From Devosia equisanguinis (lineage in GTDB: Bacteria > Pseudomonadota > Alphaproteobacteria > Rhizobiales > Hyphomicrobiaceae): DNA of 9,060 bases. The position numbers and the translations under genes are program-made. Below are positions 1 to 5,880 of the stretch, one piece after another; the first letter of the stretch is position 1, and every line of letters begins with the position of its first letter. The DNA is taken from positions 1 to 9,060 of the forward strand of contig CAMDMH010000086.1 in NCBI GenBank assembly GCA_945901835.1, given 5' to 3'. Below the pieces are notes generated by a model. It was not told the origin of the DNA. It ran no database searches and saw nothing but the letters and a program-made list of their open reading frames with translations.

Positions 1-879
1 ACCGGCAAGTTCCGGAGTAACCGACTTCGGCGAGCCGCTGATCATGCTGGACACCGTGTCCAGGAACGGCAGCGCCGGCATCATGAACGGCGGCAGCGTC
101 ATCATCGGCCGCGGGATCTTCGGATCGATCGCGTGCATCGTTTGCGCGATCTCGGTCATCGTGGGTTGCCGGTCGTTGATCGCAATGAAGCGGCCCTTCG
201 CGCCGCTCTCGATAACGAGCCGGTGCCCCCGGGCAACATCTCGCACATCCACGTAAGGATAGTTGAACGGCGGCGCACCGAATTGCATGGCGCCCTTCAT
301 GATCGTCTCGACGAAATCGATCGTCGGCGTATTGCGCTCGAAGCCAGGCCCTCCGCAGGCCCCCGGAAGCACCGTCGCGAGGTCGAGGTCCAGTTCGGTG
401 GCGATCTGCCAGGCCCGCTTCTCGCCTTCGGTCTTCGCCCGCACATAGGGAACACGGATGTCCGCGGTCCAATCGCTTTCGTCTACAGCCGCTCCCCCCG
501 GCAGGGACAGCGGCAGCGTCACCACCGACGAGGTCATCACGACGCGGTTCACCCCGGCCTTGTGCGCAGCGCGCAGCGCCGCTTCGGCCCCGTTCACGCT
601 CGCGCGGATGATTTCGTCGTCCCGCCCCGGCGCATGCAGCGCATAGACGGCGGCTGCGTGCAGCAAGGCATCCTGCCCACTCATCGCCGCGGCGAGGCTG
701 TCGGGCTGATCTAGATCGGCCTCGACGAGCTCGACTGGACCAAGCGCCCGGAGATGATCCGTCCGCACCGCATCGCCAAGCGACCTGACCGACCCGCGTA
801 CGGTGTGGCCGGCGCCGAGCAACTCGGACACCAGATTGGTGCCGAGGTGACCGTTGGCGCCAGTCACGAGTATTCTCAT
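1..879 (-). CDS. NAD(P)-dependent SDR / dihydroflavonol-reductase-like epimerase, C-terminus cut by window edge
   Basis: The first 293 residues of an extended short-chain dehydrogenase/reductase are visible and the frame is still open at base 1. It starts MRILVTGANGHLG, the glycine-rich TGxxGxxG dinucleotide-binding turn of a Rossmann fold. A helix region around HAAAVYA (75-81), a TSS motif at 116-118 and YVRAK (Tyr145, Lys149) give the Ser-Tyr-Lys catalytic set. LPGACGGPG (171-179) and YPYVDVRDVARGH (207-219) match the conserved PxxxxGP and VDVRDVA blocks of dihydroflavonol-4-reductase/epimerase-like SDRs. Substrate cannot be told from sequence; members reduce or epimerise sugars, flavonoids, aldehydes or sterols. 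The ATG at 879 is chosen because the Rossmann motif begins at residue 6 and AGAGGG lies 10 bases upstream. It reads in the same direction as the aromatic amino acid operon but is separated by 93 bases from the ChaC-like gene, so it may be transcribed on its own. Confidence 0.92.
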   Translation of the reverse strand, partial: MRILVTGANGHLGTNLVSELLGAGHTVRGSVRSLGDAVRTDHLRALGPVELVEADLDQPDSLAAAMSGQDALLHAAAVYALHAPGRDDEIIRASVNGAEAALRAAHKAGVNRVVMTSSVVTLPLSLPGGAAVDESDWTADIRVPYVRAKTEGEKRAWQIATELDLDLATVLPGACGGPGFERNTPTIDFVETIMKGAMQFGAPPFNYPYVDVRDVARGHRLVIESGAKGRFIAINDRQPTMTEIAQTMHAIDPKIPRPMMTLPPFMMPALPFLDTVSSMISGSPKSVTPELAG

Positions 880-907
880 CTACAAAAAGCCCTCTGCGAA
901 CGCGGAC

Positions 908-935
908 ATTCTAACCAGCCCCCGATCCGCCGCAA
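908..935 (-). promoter_or_regulatory. possible promoter for the SDR gene
   Basis: On the minus strand a TTGCGG box (935-930) lies 16 bases from TAGAAT (913-908), which matches the sigma-70 -10 consensus at five of six positions. Transcription would begin near 901 and leave about 20 bases before the SDR start codon, including its AGAGGG ribosome binding site. The -35 match is weak (three of six), so this is a suggestion only. Confidence 0.3.
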
Positions 936-972
936 CATCCAATCGCCAACGCGCCAAAATCTCATCGGGATT

Positions 973-1743
973 CTAGGCACAGGATCTGGCATTAGATCTT
1001 CGACGGACGCGACCACTCCGCCATTTGAATCCGGTGCACGAAACGCCGGCGTTCCCCTTGCGCATCAACGGCACTTTCACCCGTGCCGCGAGGCAATGAT
1101 GCACGAGGGCCTTCGTCCTGCGGTGCAGAACGTGGGCAGCATCCTTGCGGCAGATGTGTGGCCCGGCCAGCACCAGCAGTCGGGACAACTCTTGTTCCCT
1201 GACCCCGAGCGTATCGAGTTGCCGCACGGTGTTGATGAGATAGTGAAGATTAGGCCCTGAGATGCCCGATGCCCCGCGGATAAGCCGGATCTGCGTGGTC
1301 AACGGCAATTGCCCTGCATAGCTCGGATGCGTTCGCTCGGCCACGAACGCGATCACGGGAACGCGCCGCCCCGTACCGTCCCCGAGCCGGGCCGAAAGTG
1401 TCTTCTCACGATAGACACCGTTGATCTGCTCCCGCGCTCTGAGATAGCCCAGCGTCGTCGCCGTGCGATCTGGCGCCACCCGGAAGGCGACGCCGGCGCA
1501 GGCCCCGCCCCGGTCGAGGCCCAGAACCAGGCCCGGTCGCGCATGGGTTCCGCGGTGATGCGTCGAGTAGATGTAGAAACCGCGCCGCCAGCCTTCCACG
1601 CGGGCGGGCACTGCTTCCTCGAACTCGAAGCCCGGCCGCCACATCAGCGAGCCGTAGCCGAAGATCCACAGCGGTGTCCCCGGAACATCTTCCGCTTGAA
1701 CTGTTTCGCCGTGCACCTCGGCCACCGCCCGGTTGTCGATCAA
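973..1743 (-). CDS. ChaC-like gamma-glutamylcyclotransferase with long basic C-terminal tail
   Basis: 256 residues. The ChaC family releases 5-oxoproline from gamma-glutamyl peptides, usually glutathione, in the cytoplasm. Seen here: WIFGYGSLMWRPGF (26-39) with the YGSL substrate loop, RGTHARPGLVLGLDRGG (64-80), and YLRAREQ (100-106), whose Glu104 fits the catalytic glutamate of the family. SGPNLHYLINTV (162-173) and LDTLGVREQEL (176-186) are also family blocks. Known members usually end soon after that last block. This one continues for about 60 residues, rich in Arg/Lys and containing Cys, with no family resemblance I recognise; the tail may be read-through after loss of the normal stop. 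The start is TTG at 1743, overlapping the tyrA stop in the string TTGA. No in-frame ATG occurs before Met34 inside the YGSLM motif, so the start must be TTG or the GTG at residue 7. It is third in the aminotransferase-dehydrogenase operon. Confidence 0.88.
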   Translation of the reverse strand: MIDNRAVAEVHGETVQAEDVPGTPLWIFGYGSLMWRPGFEFEEAVPARVEGWRRGFYIYSTHHRGTHARPGLVLGLDRGGACAGVAFRVAPDRTATTLGYLRAREQINGVYREKTLSARLGDGTGRRVPVIAFVAERTHPSYAGQLPLTTQIRLIRGASGISGPNLHYLINTVRQLDTLGVREQELSRLLVLAGPHICRKDAAHVLHRRTKALVHHCLAARVKVPLMRKGNAGVSCTGFKWRSGRVRRRSNARSCA

Positions 1744-2699
1744 GACTTCGACTTAGGTATCGACCCTTCACCTCGCCCGAAATTCGGTGCCGCCGTGTCC
1801 TGCCCCGCCTGGATCACGCCCTTGCGGATTTCGCCTGCTTCCGTGAACAGGCGGAACAGCGTATCGCCGTCGCCATAACGGATCGCACGCTGGAGGTGCG
1901 AGAGGTCTTCCGCGAATCGCCCCAGCATCTCGATCACGGCTTCGCGGTTGTTCAGGAACACGTCGCGCCACATCGTCGGGTCGGATGAGGCGATGCGCGT
2001 GAAGTCGCGAAAGCCGCCGGCCGAGAACTTGATCACCTCGCTGTCGGTCACGCGGCCCAGATGCGCCGCCGTGTTGACGATGTTGAACGCGATCAAGTGG
2101 GGCACATGGCTGGTGATGGCGAGCACCATGTCGTGGTGATCCGGCGTCATGATCTCGACGTTGGAGCCCATCGCTTCCCACAGCGCCCGCAGGCGATCCG
2201 TAGCGGCCTGGTCCGTTCCCGTCGGCGGGGTCAGGATGCACCACCGGTTGTCGAACAGCGTGGCAAAGCCTGATTCAGGCCCGGAGTATTCTGTCCCTGC
2301 GATCGGGTGCCCCGGCACGAAATGCACGCCGTCGGGAATGAGCGGACCCACGTCGCGCACCACGGCGCCTTTGACGGAGCCCACGTCTGTGACGATCGCG
2401 CCCTGCGCTAGCCGCGGCCCGATCTCCTGCGCGATCGCGCCGTAGACGCCGACCGGCGAACACAGGATCACGAGATCGGCGCCATCGGCCGCATCCGCCG
2501 CAGTGCCATAGGCCTGCGAGATCAGCCCGAGCCGCAAAGCCGTTGCGCGCGTCGCTTCCGTCCGCGCATAGCCCACGATCTCGCGGGCAAGTCCTCCGCG
2601 TCGCATCGCATGGCTGATCGAAGAGCCGATCAAGCCGATGCCGATCAGCGCCACACGCTGAAATTGGGGGCCCGTCGTAGCCATCACGCGGCCCGCCAT
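1740..2699 (-). CDS. tyrC: prephenate/arogenate (cyclohexadienyl) dehydrogenase
   Basis: 319 residues. This family oxidatively decarboxylates prephenate to 4-hydroxyphenylpyruvate, or arogenate to tyrosine, using NAD(P)+. An N-terminal Rossmann domain shows VALIGIGLIGSS (16-27). TDVGSVKG (104-111) and HFVPGHPIAGTEYSG (126-140) follow, then the helical dimerisation domain with SHVPHLIAF (197-205), where the conserved histidines bind substrate, and the AGGFRDFTRIASSDP block (227-241). No chorismate mutase domain is fused and no ACT domain follows, as is usual for the short alphaproteobacterial TyrC/TyrA form. The frame stays open upstream across hisC, but that is antiphase reading. The start at 2699 is chosen because the ATG shares its A with the aminotransferase TGA (TGATG), a coupling signal; Met6 (2684) is an alternative. 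Prephenate versus arogenate preference cannot be read from sequence. tyrC is the usual name for the stand-alone cyclohexadienyl form; tyrA is used as often. Confidence 0.94.
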   Translation of the reverse strand: MAGRVMATTGPQFQRVALIGIGLIGSSISHAMRRGGLAREIVGYARTEATRATALRLGLISQAYGTAADAADGADLVILCSPVGVYGAIAQEIGPRLAQGAIVTDVGSVKGAVVRDVGPLIPDGVHFVPGHPIAGTEYSGPESGFATLFDNRWCILTPPTGTDQAATDRLRALWEAMGSNVEIMTPDHHDMVLAITSHVPHLIAFNIVNTAAHLGRVTDSEVIKFSAGGFRDFTRIASSDPTMWRDVFLNNREAVIEMLGRFAEDLSHLQRAIRYGDGDTLFRLFTEAGEIRKGVIQAGQDTAAPNFGRGEGSIPKSKS

Positions 2700-3805
2700 C
2701 ACATTGCTTGACTGAGGAAATCGCCGAGCGCCGATACGACCGCGCGGTTGTCGCTCTCCGTGCCGACGGTCATCCGCAGGCTGTCCGGCAGCCCATAGGC
2801 CGCCACGCGGCGCAGGATGATGCCGCGTGACTTCAGGAACTCGTCGGCAGCGGCAGCACCCTTCTTCTTGTCGCCCTTGGCGAAATGGATGAGCAGGAAG
2901 TTGCCGACCGAGGGCGTCACCTCGAGCCCGAGCTTGGGCAGTTCCGCCAGCAGCCACGTCAGCCAGCGATCGTTGTGCTCGACCGACCGCTCGACATGTG
3001 CGCGGTCCTCGATGGCCGCAACCCCTGCAGCGATCGATGGACCCGATACGTTGAACGGGCCGCGAATTCGGTTGAGGACGTCGGCAACGGCTGCCGGGCA
3101 ATAGCACCAGCCCAGCCGCAGCGACGCGAGCCCGTGGATCTTTGAGAATGTCCGCGTCATCACCGTGTTCTCGGTCGTCGCGACCAGCTCCAGCCCCATT
3201 TCGTAGTCGTTGCGGCGCACGTACTCGCCATAGGCAGCATCGAGCACGAGCAGCACGTCGGACGGCAACTTCTCGCGCAGCCGCCGAACCTCCTGGAACG
3301 GCACATAGGTGCCGGTGGGGTTGTTCGGGTTCGCCAGGAACACGACCTTCGTGCGCGGCGTGACCTTCGCCAGAAGCGCGTCGACGTCCGCCGTGTAATT
3401 GATCTCCTGCGCGACGACCGGCGTGGCTCCGCAAGCCTGGATCGCGATCGGATACACCAGAAAGCCGTGGGTCGTGTAGAGACCCTCGTCGCCCGGGCCG
3501 AGATAGGCTCGTGCCAGCAGGCTCAGAAGGTCGTCGGAACCCGCGCCGCATACGATTCGGTCGGCATTGAGCCCATAGGCGCTCGCGATCGCCTTGCGCA
3601 GCGGTGTCGCCCCGCCGTCCGGATAGAGTTCCAACTCGTCGGCGACTTCGAGATAGGCGGCTTTGGCCTTGGGCGACGGGCCGAGCGGTGTCTCGTTGGA
3701 GGATAGCTTGATCGGCTTCACGCCGCTCGCCAGCGAGTGCTCTCCCGGCACGTAGGCTTGGATATCGAGCACACCGGGCTTCGGCGTCGGGAGTTTCGCA
3801 GTCAT
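2699..3805 (-). CDS. hisC: histidinol-phosphate / aromatic amino acid aminotransferase (HisC type)
   Basis: 368 residues, a fold-type I PLP-dependent aminotransferase. Blocks in order: KLSSNETPLGPSP (33-45), the HisC signature; YPDGGATPLRKAIA (61-74); GAGSDDLL (87-94); NPNNPTGTY (159-167); LDAAYGEY (188-195), whose Asp189 and Tyr192 contact the cofactor; and TFSKIHGLASLRLGW (219-233), with Lys222 as the PLP Schiff-base lysine and Arg230 for phosphate. The final GLPDSLRMTVGT (338-349) carries the carboxylate-binding Arg344. HisC acts in histidine synthesis, but a copy lying directly before tyrC/tyrA commonly also transaminates tyrosine and phenylalanine precursors; here that is inferred from position. 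The ATG at 3805 lies 11 residues before the conserved LDIQAYVPG start region; the reading frame extends further upstream through folA but only as an antisense shadow. The final TGA overlaps the next start by one base. Confidence 0.93.
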   Translation of the reverse strand: MTAKLPTPKPGVLDIQAYVPGEHSLASGVKPIKLSSNETPLGPSPKAKAAYLEVADELELYPDGGATPLRKAIASAYGLNADRIVCGAGSDDLLSLLARAYLGPGDEGLYTTHGFLVYPIAIQACGATPVVAQEINYTADVDALLAKVTPRTKVVFLANPNNPTGTYVPFQEVRRLREKLPSDVLLVLDAAYGEYVRRNDYEMGLELVATTENTVMTRTFSKIHGLASLRLGWCYCPAAVADVLNRIRGPFNVSGPSIAAGVAAIEDRAHVERSVEHNDRWLTWLLAELPKLGLEVTPSVGNFLLIHFAKGDKKKGAAAADEFLKSRGIILRRVAAYGLPDSLRMTVGTESDNRAVVSALGDFLSQAM

Positions 3806-3892
3806 GACGGGACCTGTAAGAAGAACATTGGAGCGCACTGATTGATAGTCGAGGCCGTTCCGAAATGAAAGCGCGCGAGGTGGCACTGTCAT
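3806..3892. promoter_or_regulatory. divergent promoter region between hisC operon and folA
   Basis: This 87-base spacer separates two genes that point away from each other, so it should hold the hisC-operon promoter and probably the folA promoter. On the minus strand a TATCAA box near 3845-3850 resembles a -10 element but lacks a good -35 partner. On the plus strand TTGATA (3842-3847) has no good -10. GAGG (3877-3880) is a plausible folA ribosome binding site 12 bases before the ATG. I see no clear operator palindrome or attenuator-like leader with tandem His, Tyr or Phe codons. Confidence 0.45.
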
Positions 3893-4405
3893 ATGCGGAT
3901 CTCGATCATCGTGGCCGTGGCCGTAAATGGTGTGATCGGCAATGGCGGCATTATGCCGTGGCGGATGTCCTCCGACCTCAAGCGGTTCCGGGCGCTGACC
4001 ATGGGCAAGCCTATCGTTATGGGGCGCAAGACTTTCCAATCTTTGCCTAAGGCGTTGGATGGGCGAGACAATATCGTTATCACTCGGGACCGCTCGTTTC
4101 GTGCGGCAGGTACCGAAACGGTGGCGAACCTCGATGAGGCTTTCACGCTGGCGAATGTGCATGCAACGCGCCGCGGCAGCGACGAGGCGCTGGTGATCGG
4201 CGGCGGCGAAATCTATGCAGCAGCCCTCCCGCTGGCCGATCGCGTCTATTTTACGCTCGTCCACGCCACGCTTGCTGGAGATACGACCTTTCCCGATCTC
4301 GATCCGGAGCACTGGCGCCTCGTTTCCCAGGAGCCGATCCCACAGGGCCCCAATGACGACTACGCAGCAACCCTGATGATCTATGAGCGGATCGGGCGGA
4401 CTTAA
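3893..4405 (+). CDS. folA: dihydrofolate reductase
   Basis: 170 residues, normal length for bacterial DHFR. It reduces dihydrofolate to tetrahydrofolate with NADPH in the cytoplasm and is the target of trimethoprim. Seen: IIVAVAVNGVIGNGGIMPW (5-23), with the Met20-like loop; SSDLKRFR (26-33), with the catalytic acid Asp28; GKPIVMGRKTFQSL (38-51), the NADPH-binding GRKTxxSL block; NIVITRD (60-66); and VIGGGEIYAAALP (101-113). The latter and the following TxFP stretch align with the C-terminal half of known DHFRs. The position usually written IG.xGxLPW is IGNGGIMPW here. thyA, which often precedes folA, is absent; the gene instead starts right after the divergent promoter. Next downstream is hflK, 350 bases away, a pairing seen in many alphaproteobacteria. 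Confidence 0.95.
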   Translation: MRISIIVAVAVNGVIGNGGIMPWRMSSDLKRFRALTMGKPIVMGRKTFQSLPKALDGRDNIVITRDRSFRAAGTETVANLDEAFTLANVHATRRGSDEALVIGGGEIYAAALPLADRVYFTLVHATLAGDTTFPDLDPEHWRLVSQEPIPQGPNDDYAATLMIYERIGRT

Positions 4406-4605
4406 TCATCCACGTGCAATCCATTGGGCTTGAACCAGTCGTGGGCGCTACCAATGTGCTGGTTGCGGTTTGCGCTACCGGGGGGCCGCAGCTATAAGGG
4501 CGGCAGCTTTCGTCCAAAGTAACATCGACCTCGGAAAATCGGTTGGTGCCACGGCAAGACGGAAGGGGTGTCGCAGAGCTCGCACGCGAGCTGAACCGCG
4601 GCGCC

Positions 4606-4631
4606 TTGATCGTCTCATTTGATCGTCTGCG
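4606..4631 (+). repeat. 13-base tandem direct repeat
   Basis: Two abutting copies with a 13-base period: TTGATCGTCTCAT (4606-4618) and TTGATCGTCTGCG (4619-4631), identical over the first ten bases. The second copy overlaps the possible -35 box of the hflK promoter, so the pair could be a direct-repeat binding site or simply a slippage duplication. Confidence 0.75.
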
Positions 4632-4646
4632 GCGGTGTTCTGTGAT
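4619..4646 (+). promoter_or_regulatory. possible hflK operon promoter
   Basis: TTGATC (4619-4624) is followed after 16 bases by TGTGAT (4641-4646); each matches four of six sigma-70 consensus bases. Transcription would start near 4653 and give a leader of about 100 bases before hflK. hflKC can be under heat-shock control in some bacteria, but I do not see a convincing RpoH-type -10 here. Confidence 0.3.
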
Positions 4647-4711
4647 GCAGAGCATGTGCCGCTCGAACTGAATTCTCGTCCCTCGGGTGCGCAACGCGAG
4701 CCCGGCGGACG

Positions 4712-4745
4712 ATACCCCTGCGAAGACTATACCCCTGCGAAGGAA
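4712..4745 (+). repeat. 17-base tandem repeat carrying the hflK ribosome binding site
   Basis: Two adjacent 17-base units begin with the same 14 bases, ATACCCCTGCGAAG (4712-4725 and 4729-4742). The second unit continues into GGAAGG, so AGGAAGG (4741-4747) forms the hflK Shine-Dalgarno sequence 8 bases before the ATG at 4756. Only the second copy carries a functional-looking site. Confidence 0.8.
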
Positions 4746-4755
4746 GGCTCAACGG

Positions 4756-5868
4756 ATGCCTTGGAATAATCAGAACAGCGGCGGCCGCGGCGTTGGCGGC
4801 GGCCCGTGGGGCCAAGGCGGCGGTGGTGGCGGCAACCAGCCGCCCGATCTCGATGATATCTTGAAGCGCGGCCAGGATCGGCTGAAGCAGGTGATGCCGG
4901 GGCCCGGGCTTCCCACCCCTTTGTTCGCGCTGCTCGGCCTTCTCGGCATGGCGGTCCTCGGCTTTTATGCCTTCACTTTCCAGGTCAAGCCCGACGAGCA
5001 GGGCGTGGTTCTGCGGTTTGGCCAGTTCGCACGCACCGAGCCGCCCGGGCTACACTTGCGATGGCCTTATCCGATCGAGGAAGTGCGTTTGCCGCGCGTC
5101 CTCCAGCAGCGGATCACGCAGGTCGGCACCCGCCCGGCGATCCGTGGCGGCGCCGGCGCCGTTCGCGATCATCCCGAAGAGAGCCTGATGCTGACCGGCG
5201 ACGAGAACATCGTCGACGTGAACTTCACGGTCTATTGGCGCATCCGCCCGGATCGTGATCCCAAGACGGGCAAGCTCGGTGTCGAGCAGTATCTTTTCAA
5301 CATCGAGGCGCCGGAGAACACCGTCACCGAGGTGGCCGAAAGCGTCATGCGCGAGGTCGTCGGCAAGACCGAGCTTCAGCCAATGCTGACCGAGGCCCGC
5401 CAGAAGATCGAGCAGGAAGTCCAGCGGCTCATCCAGGGCGTGCTCGACAGCTACGGGAGCGGCATTCGCGTCGACCAGGTCCAGCTCCAGAAGGTTGACC
5501 CGCCCAACGAGGTCATCGAGAGTTTCCGAAACGTCCAGGCTGCCCGCCAGGACCGCGACCGGCTCCAGAACGAGGCGCAGGCCTACGCCAACCAGAAGGT
5601 TCCCGAGGCGCGCGGCGCGGCCGAGCGTATTCTGCTTGAGGCTGAAGGCTACAAGCAGCAAACGGTTGCCGAGGCGCTGGGCCAGACCTCACGCTTCCTG
5701 AAGGTGTACGAGGAATACAAGAAGGCGCCCGAGGTTACACGCCGGCGCATGTACCTCGAGACCATGGAGCGCGTCATGGGCGGCGCGGATAAGATCATTC
5801 TGGACAACAAGAACGGGCAGGGTGTCGTTCCCTACTTGCCCCTCGACCAGCTGCAGCAGAAGAAGTGA
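4756..5868 (+). CDS. hflK: FtsH protease modulator HflK (SPFH/Band 7 membrane protein)
   Basis: 370 residues. HflK pairs with HflC in the inner membrane to form a large periplasm-facing complex around the FtsH protease and limits its action on membrane proteins. The N-terminus is cytoplasmic, Gly/Asn/Pro rich, with a run of six glycines (21-26) and then PPDLDDILKRGQDRLK (29-44), the HflK N-terminal signature. One membrane helix spans about 55-75. The SPFH domain follows: VKPDEQGVVLRFG (77-89), PPGLHLRWPYPIE, a DVNFTVYWRI strand, and the AESVMREVVG block. A long charged coiled-coil region with EARGAAERILLEAEGYKQQ comes next. The C-terminal tail (YLPLDQLQQKK) lies on the periplasmic side in known HflK. 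The ATG at 4756 is chosen for AGGAAGG at an 8-base spacing and for MPWNN, a familiar HflK start. hflC follows after 12 bases. Confidence 0.95.
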   Translation: MPWNNQNSGGRGVGGGPWGQGGGGGGNQPPDLDDILKRGQDRLKQVMPGPGLPTPLFALLGLLGMAVLGFYAFTFQVKPDEQGVVLRFGQFARTEPPGLHLRWPYPIEEVRLPRVLQQRITQVGTRPAIRGGAGAVRDHPEESLMLTGDENIVDVNFTVYWRIRPDRDPKTGKLGVEQYLFNIEAPENTVTEVAESVMREVVGKTELQPMLTEARQKIEQEVQRLIQGVLDSYGSGIRVDQVQLQKVDPPNEVIESFRNVQAARQDRDRLQNEAQAYANQKVPEARGAAERILLEAEGYKQQTVAEALGQTSRFLKVYEEYKKAPEVTRRRMYLETMERVMGGADKIILDNKNGQGVVPYLPLDQLQQKK

Positions 5869-5880
5869 GGGGATAGAAAC

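Larger units (their letters stand above)
4406..4755. other. 350-base folA-hflK intergenic region
   Basis: No convincing gene lies here. It holds, in order: a minus-strand open stretch (4491-4402) ending opposite the folA stop whose translation looks protein-like and may be a gene remnant; a hairpin AGCTCG-CACG-CGAGCT (4577-4592) without a following T run; a 13-base tandem repeat (4606-4631); a possible promoter (4619-4646); and a 17-base tandem repeat (4712-4745) ending in the hflK ribosome binding site. The plus-strand frame of hflK extends back to a GTG at 4687, but that extension has no ribosome binding site and no HflK-like residues. Confidence 0.6.

Noticed and set aside
133..714. 193-residue plus-strand frame at the left end
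   Set aside because: Antisense shadow of the SDR gene, Arg/His-rich with no motif.
1740..3551. 603-residue reading of the dehydrogenase frame starting at 3551
   Set aside because: The upstream half is an out-of-phase reading of the aminotransferase gene; real homology starts just after the ATG at 2699.
2699..4312. 537-residue reading of the aminotransferase frame starting at 4312
   Set aside because: The first 169 residues lie antisense to folA and have no family resemblance; the HisC homology and a suitable ATG begin at 3805.
4251..4694. 147-residue minus-strand frame over the folA end and spacer
   Set aside because: Overlaps folA, no ribosome binding site or family resemblance; the more protein-like reading in this area is in a different frame and is listed as a possible remnant.
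4687..4755. GTG start for hflK at 4687
   Set aside because: AGGAAGG at 8 bases before the ATG at 4756 and the familiar MPWNN start favour the shorter form; the extension encodes the tandem repeat.
5050..5661. 203-residue minus-strand frame inside hflK
   Set aside because: Leu/Asp/Val-rich antisense shadow; hflK is clearly coded on the plus strand.
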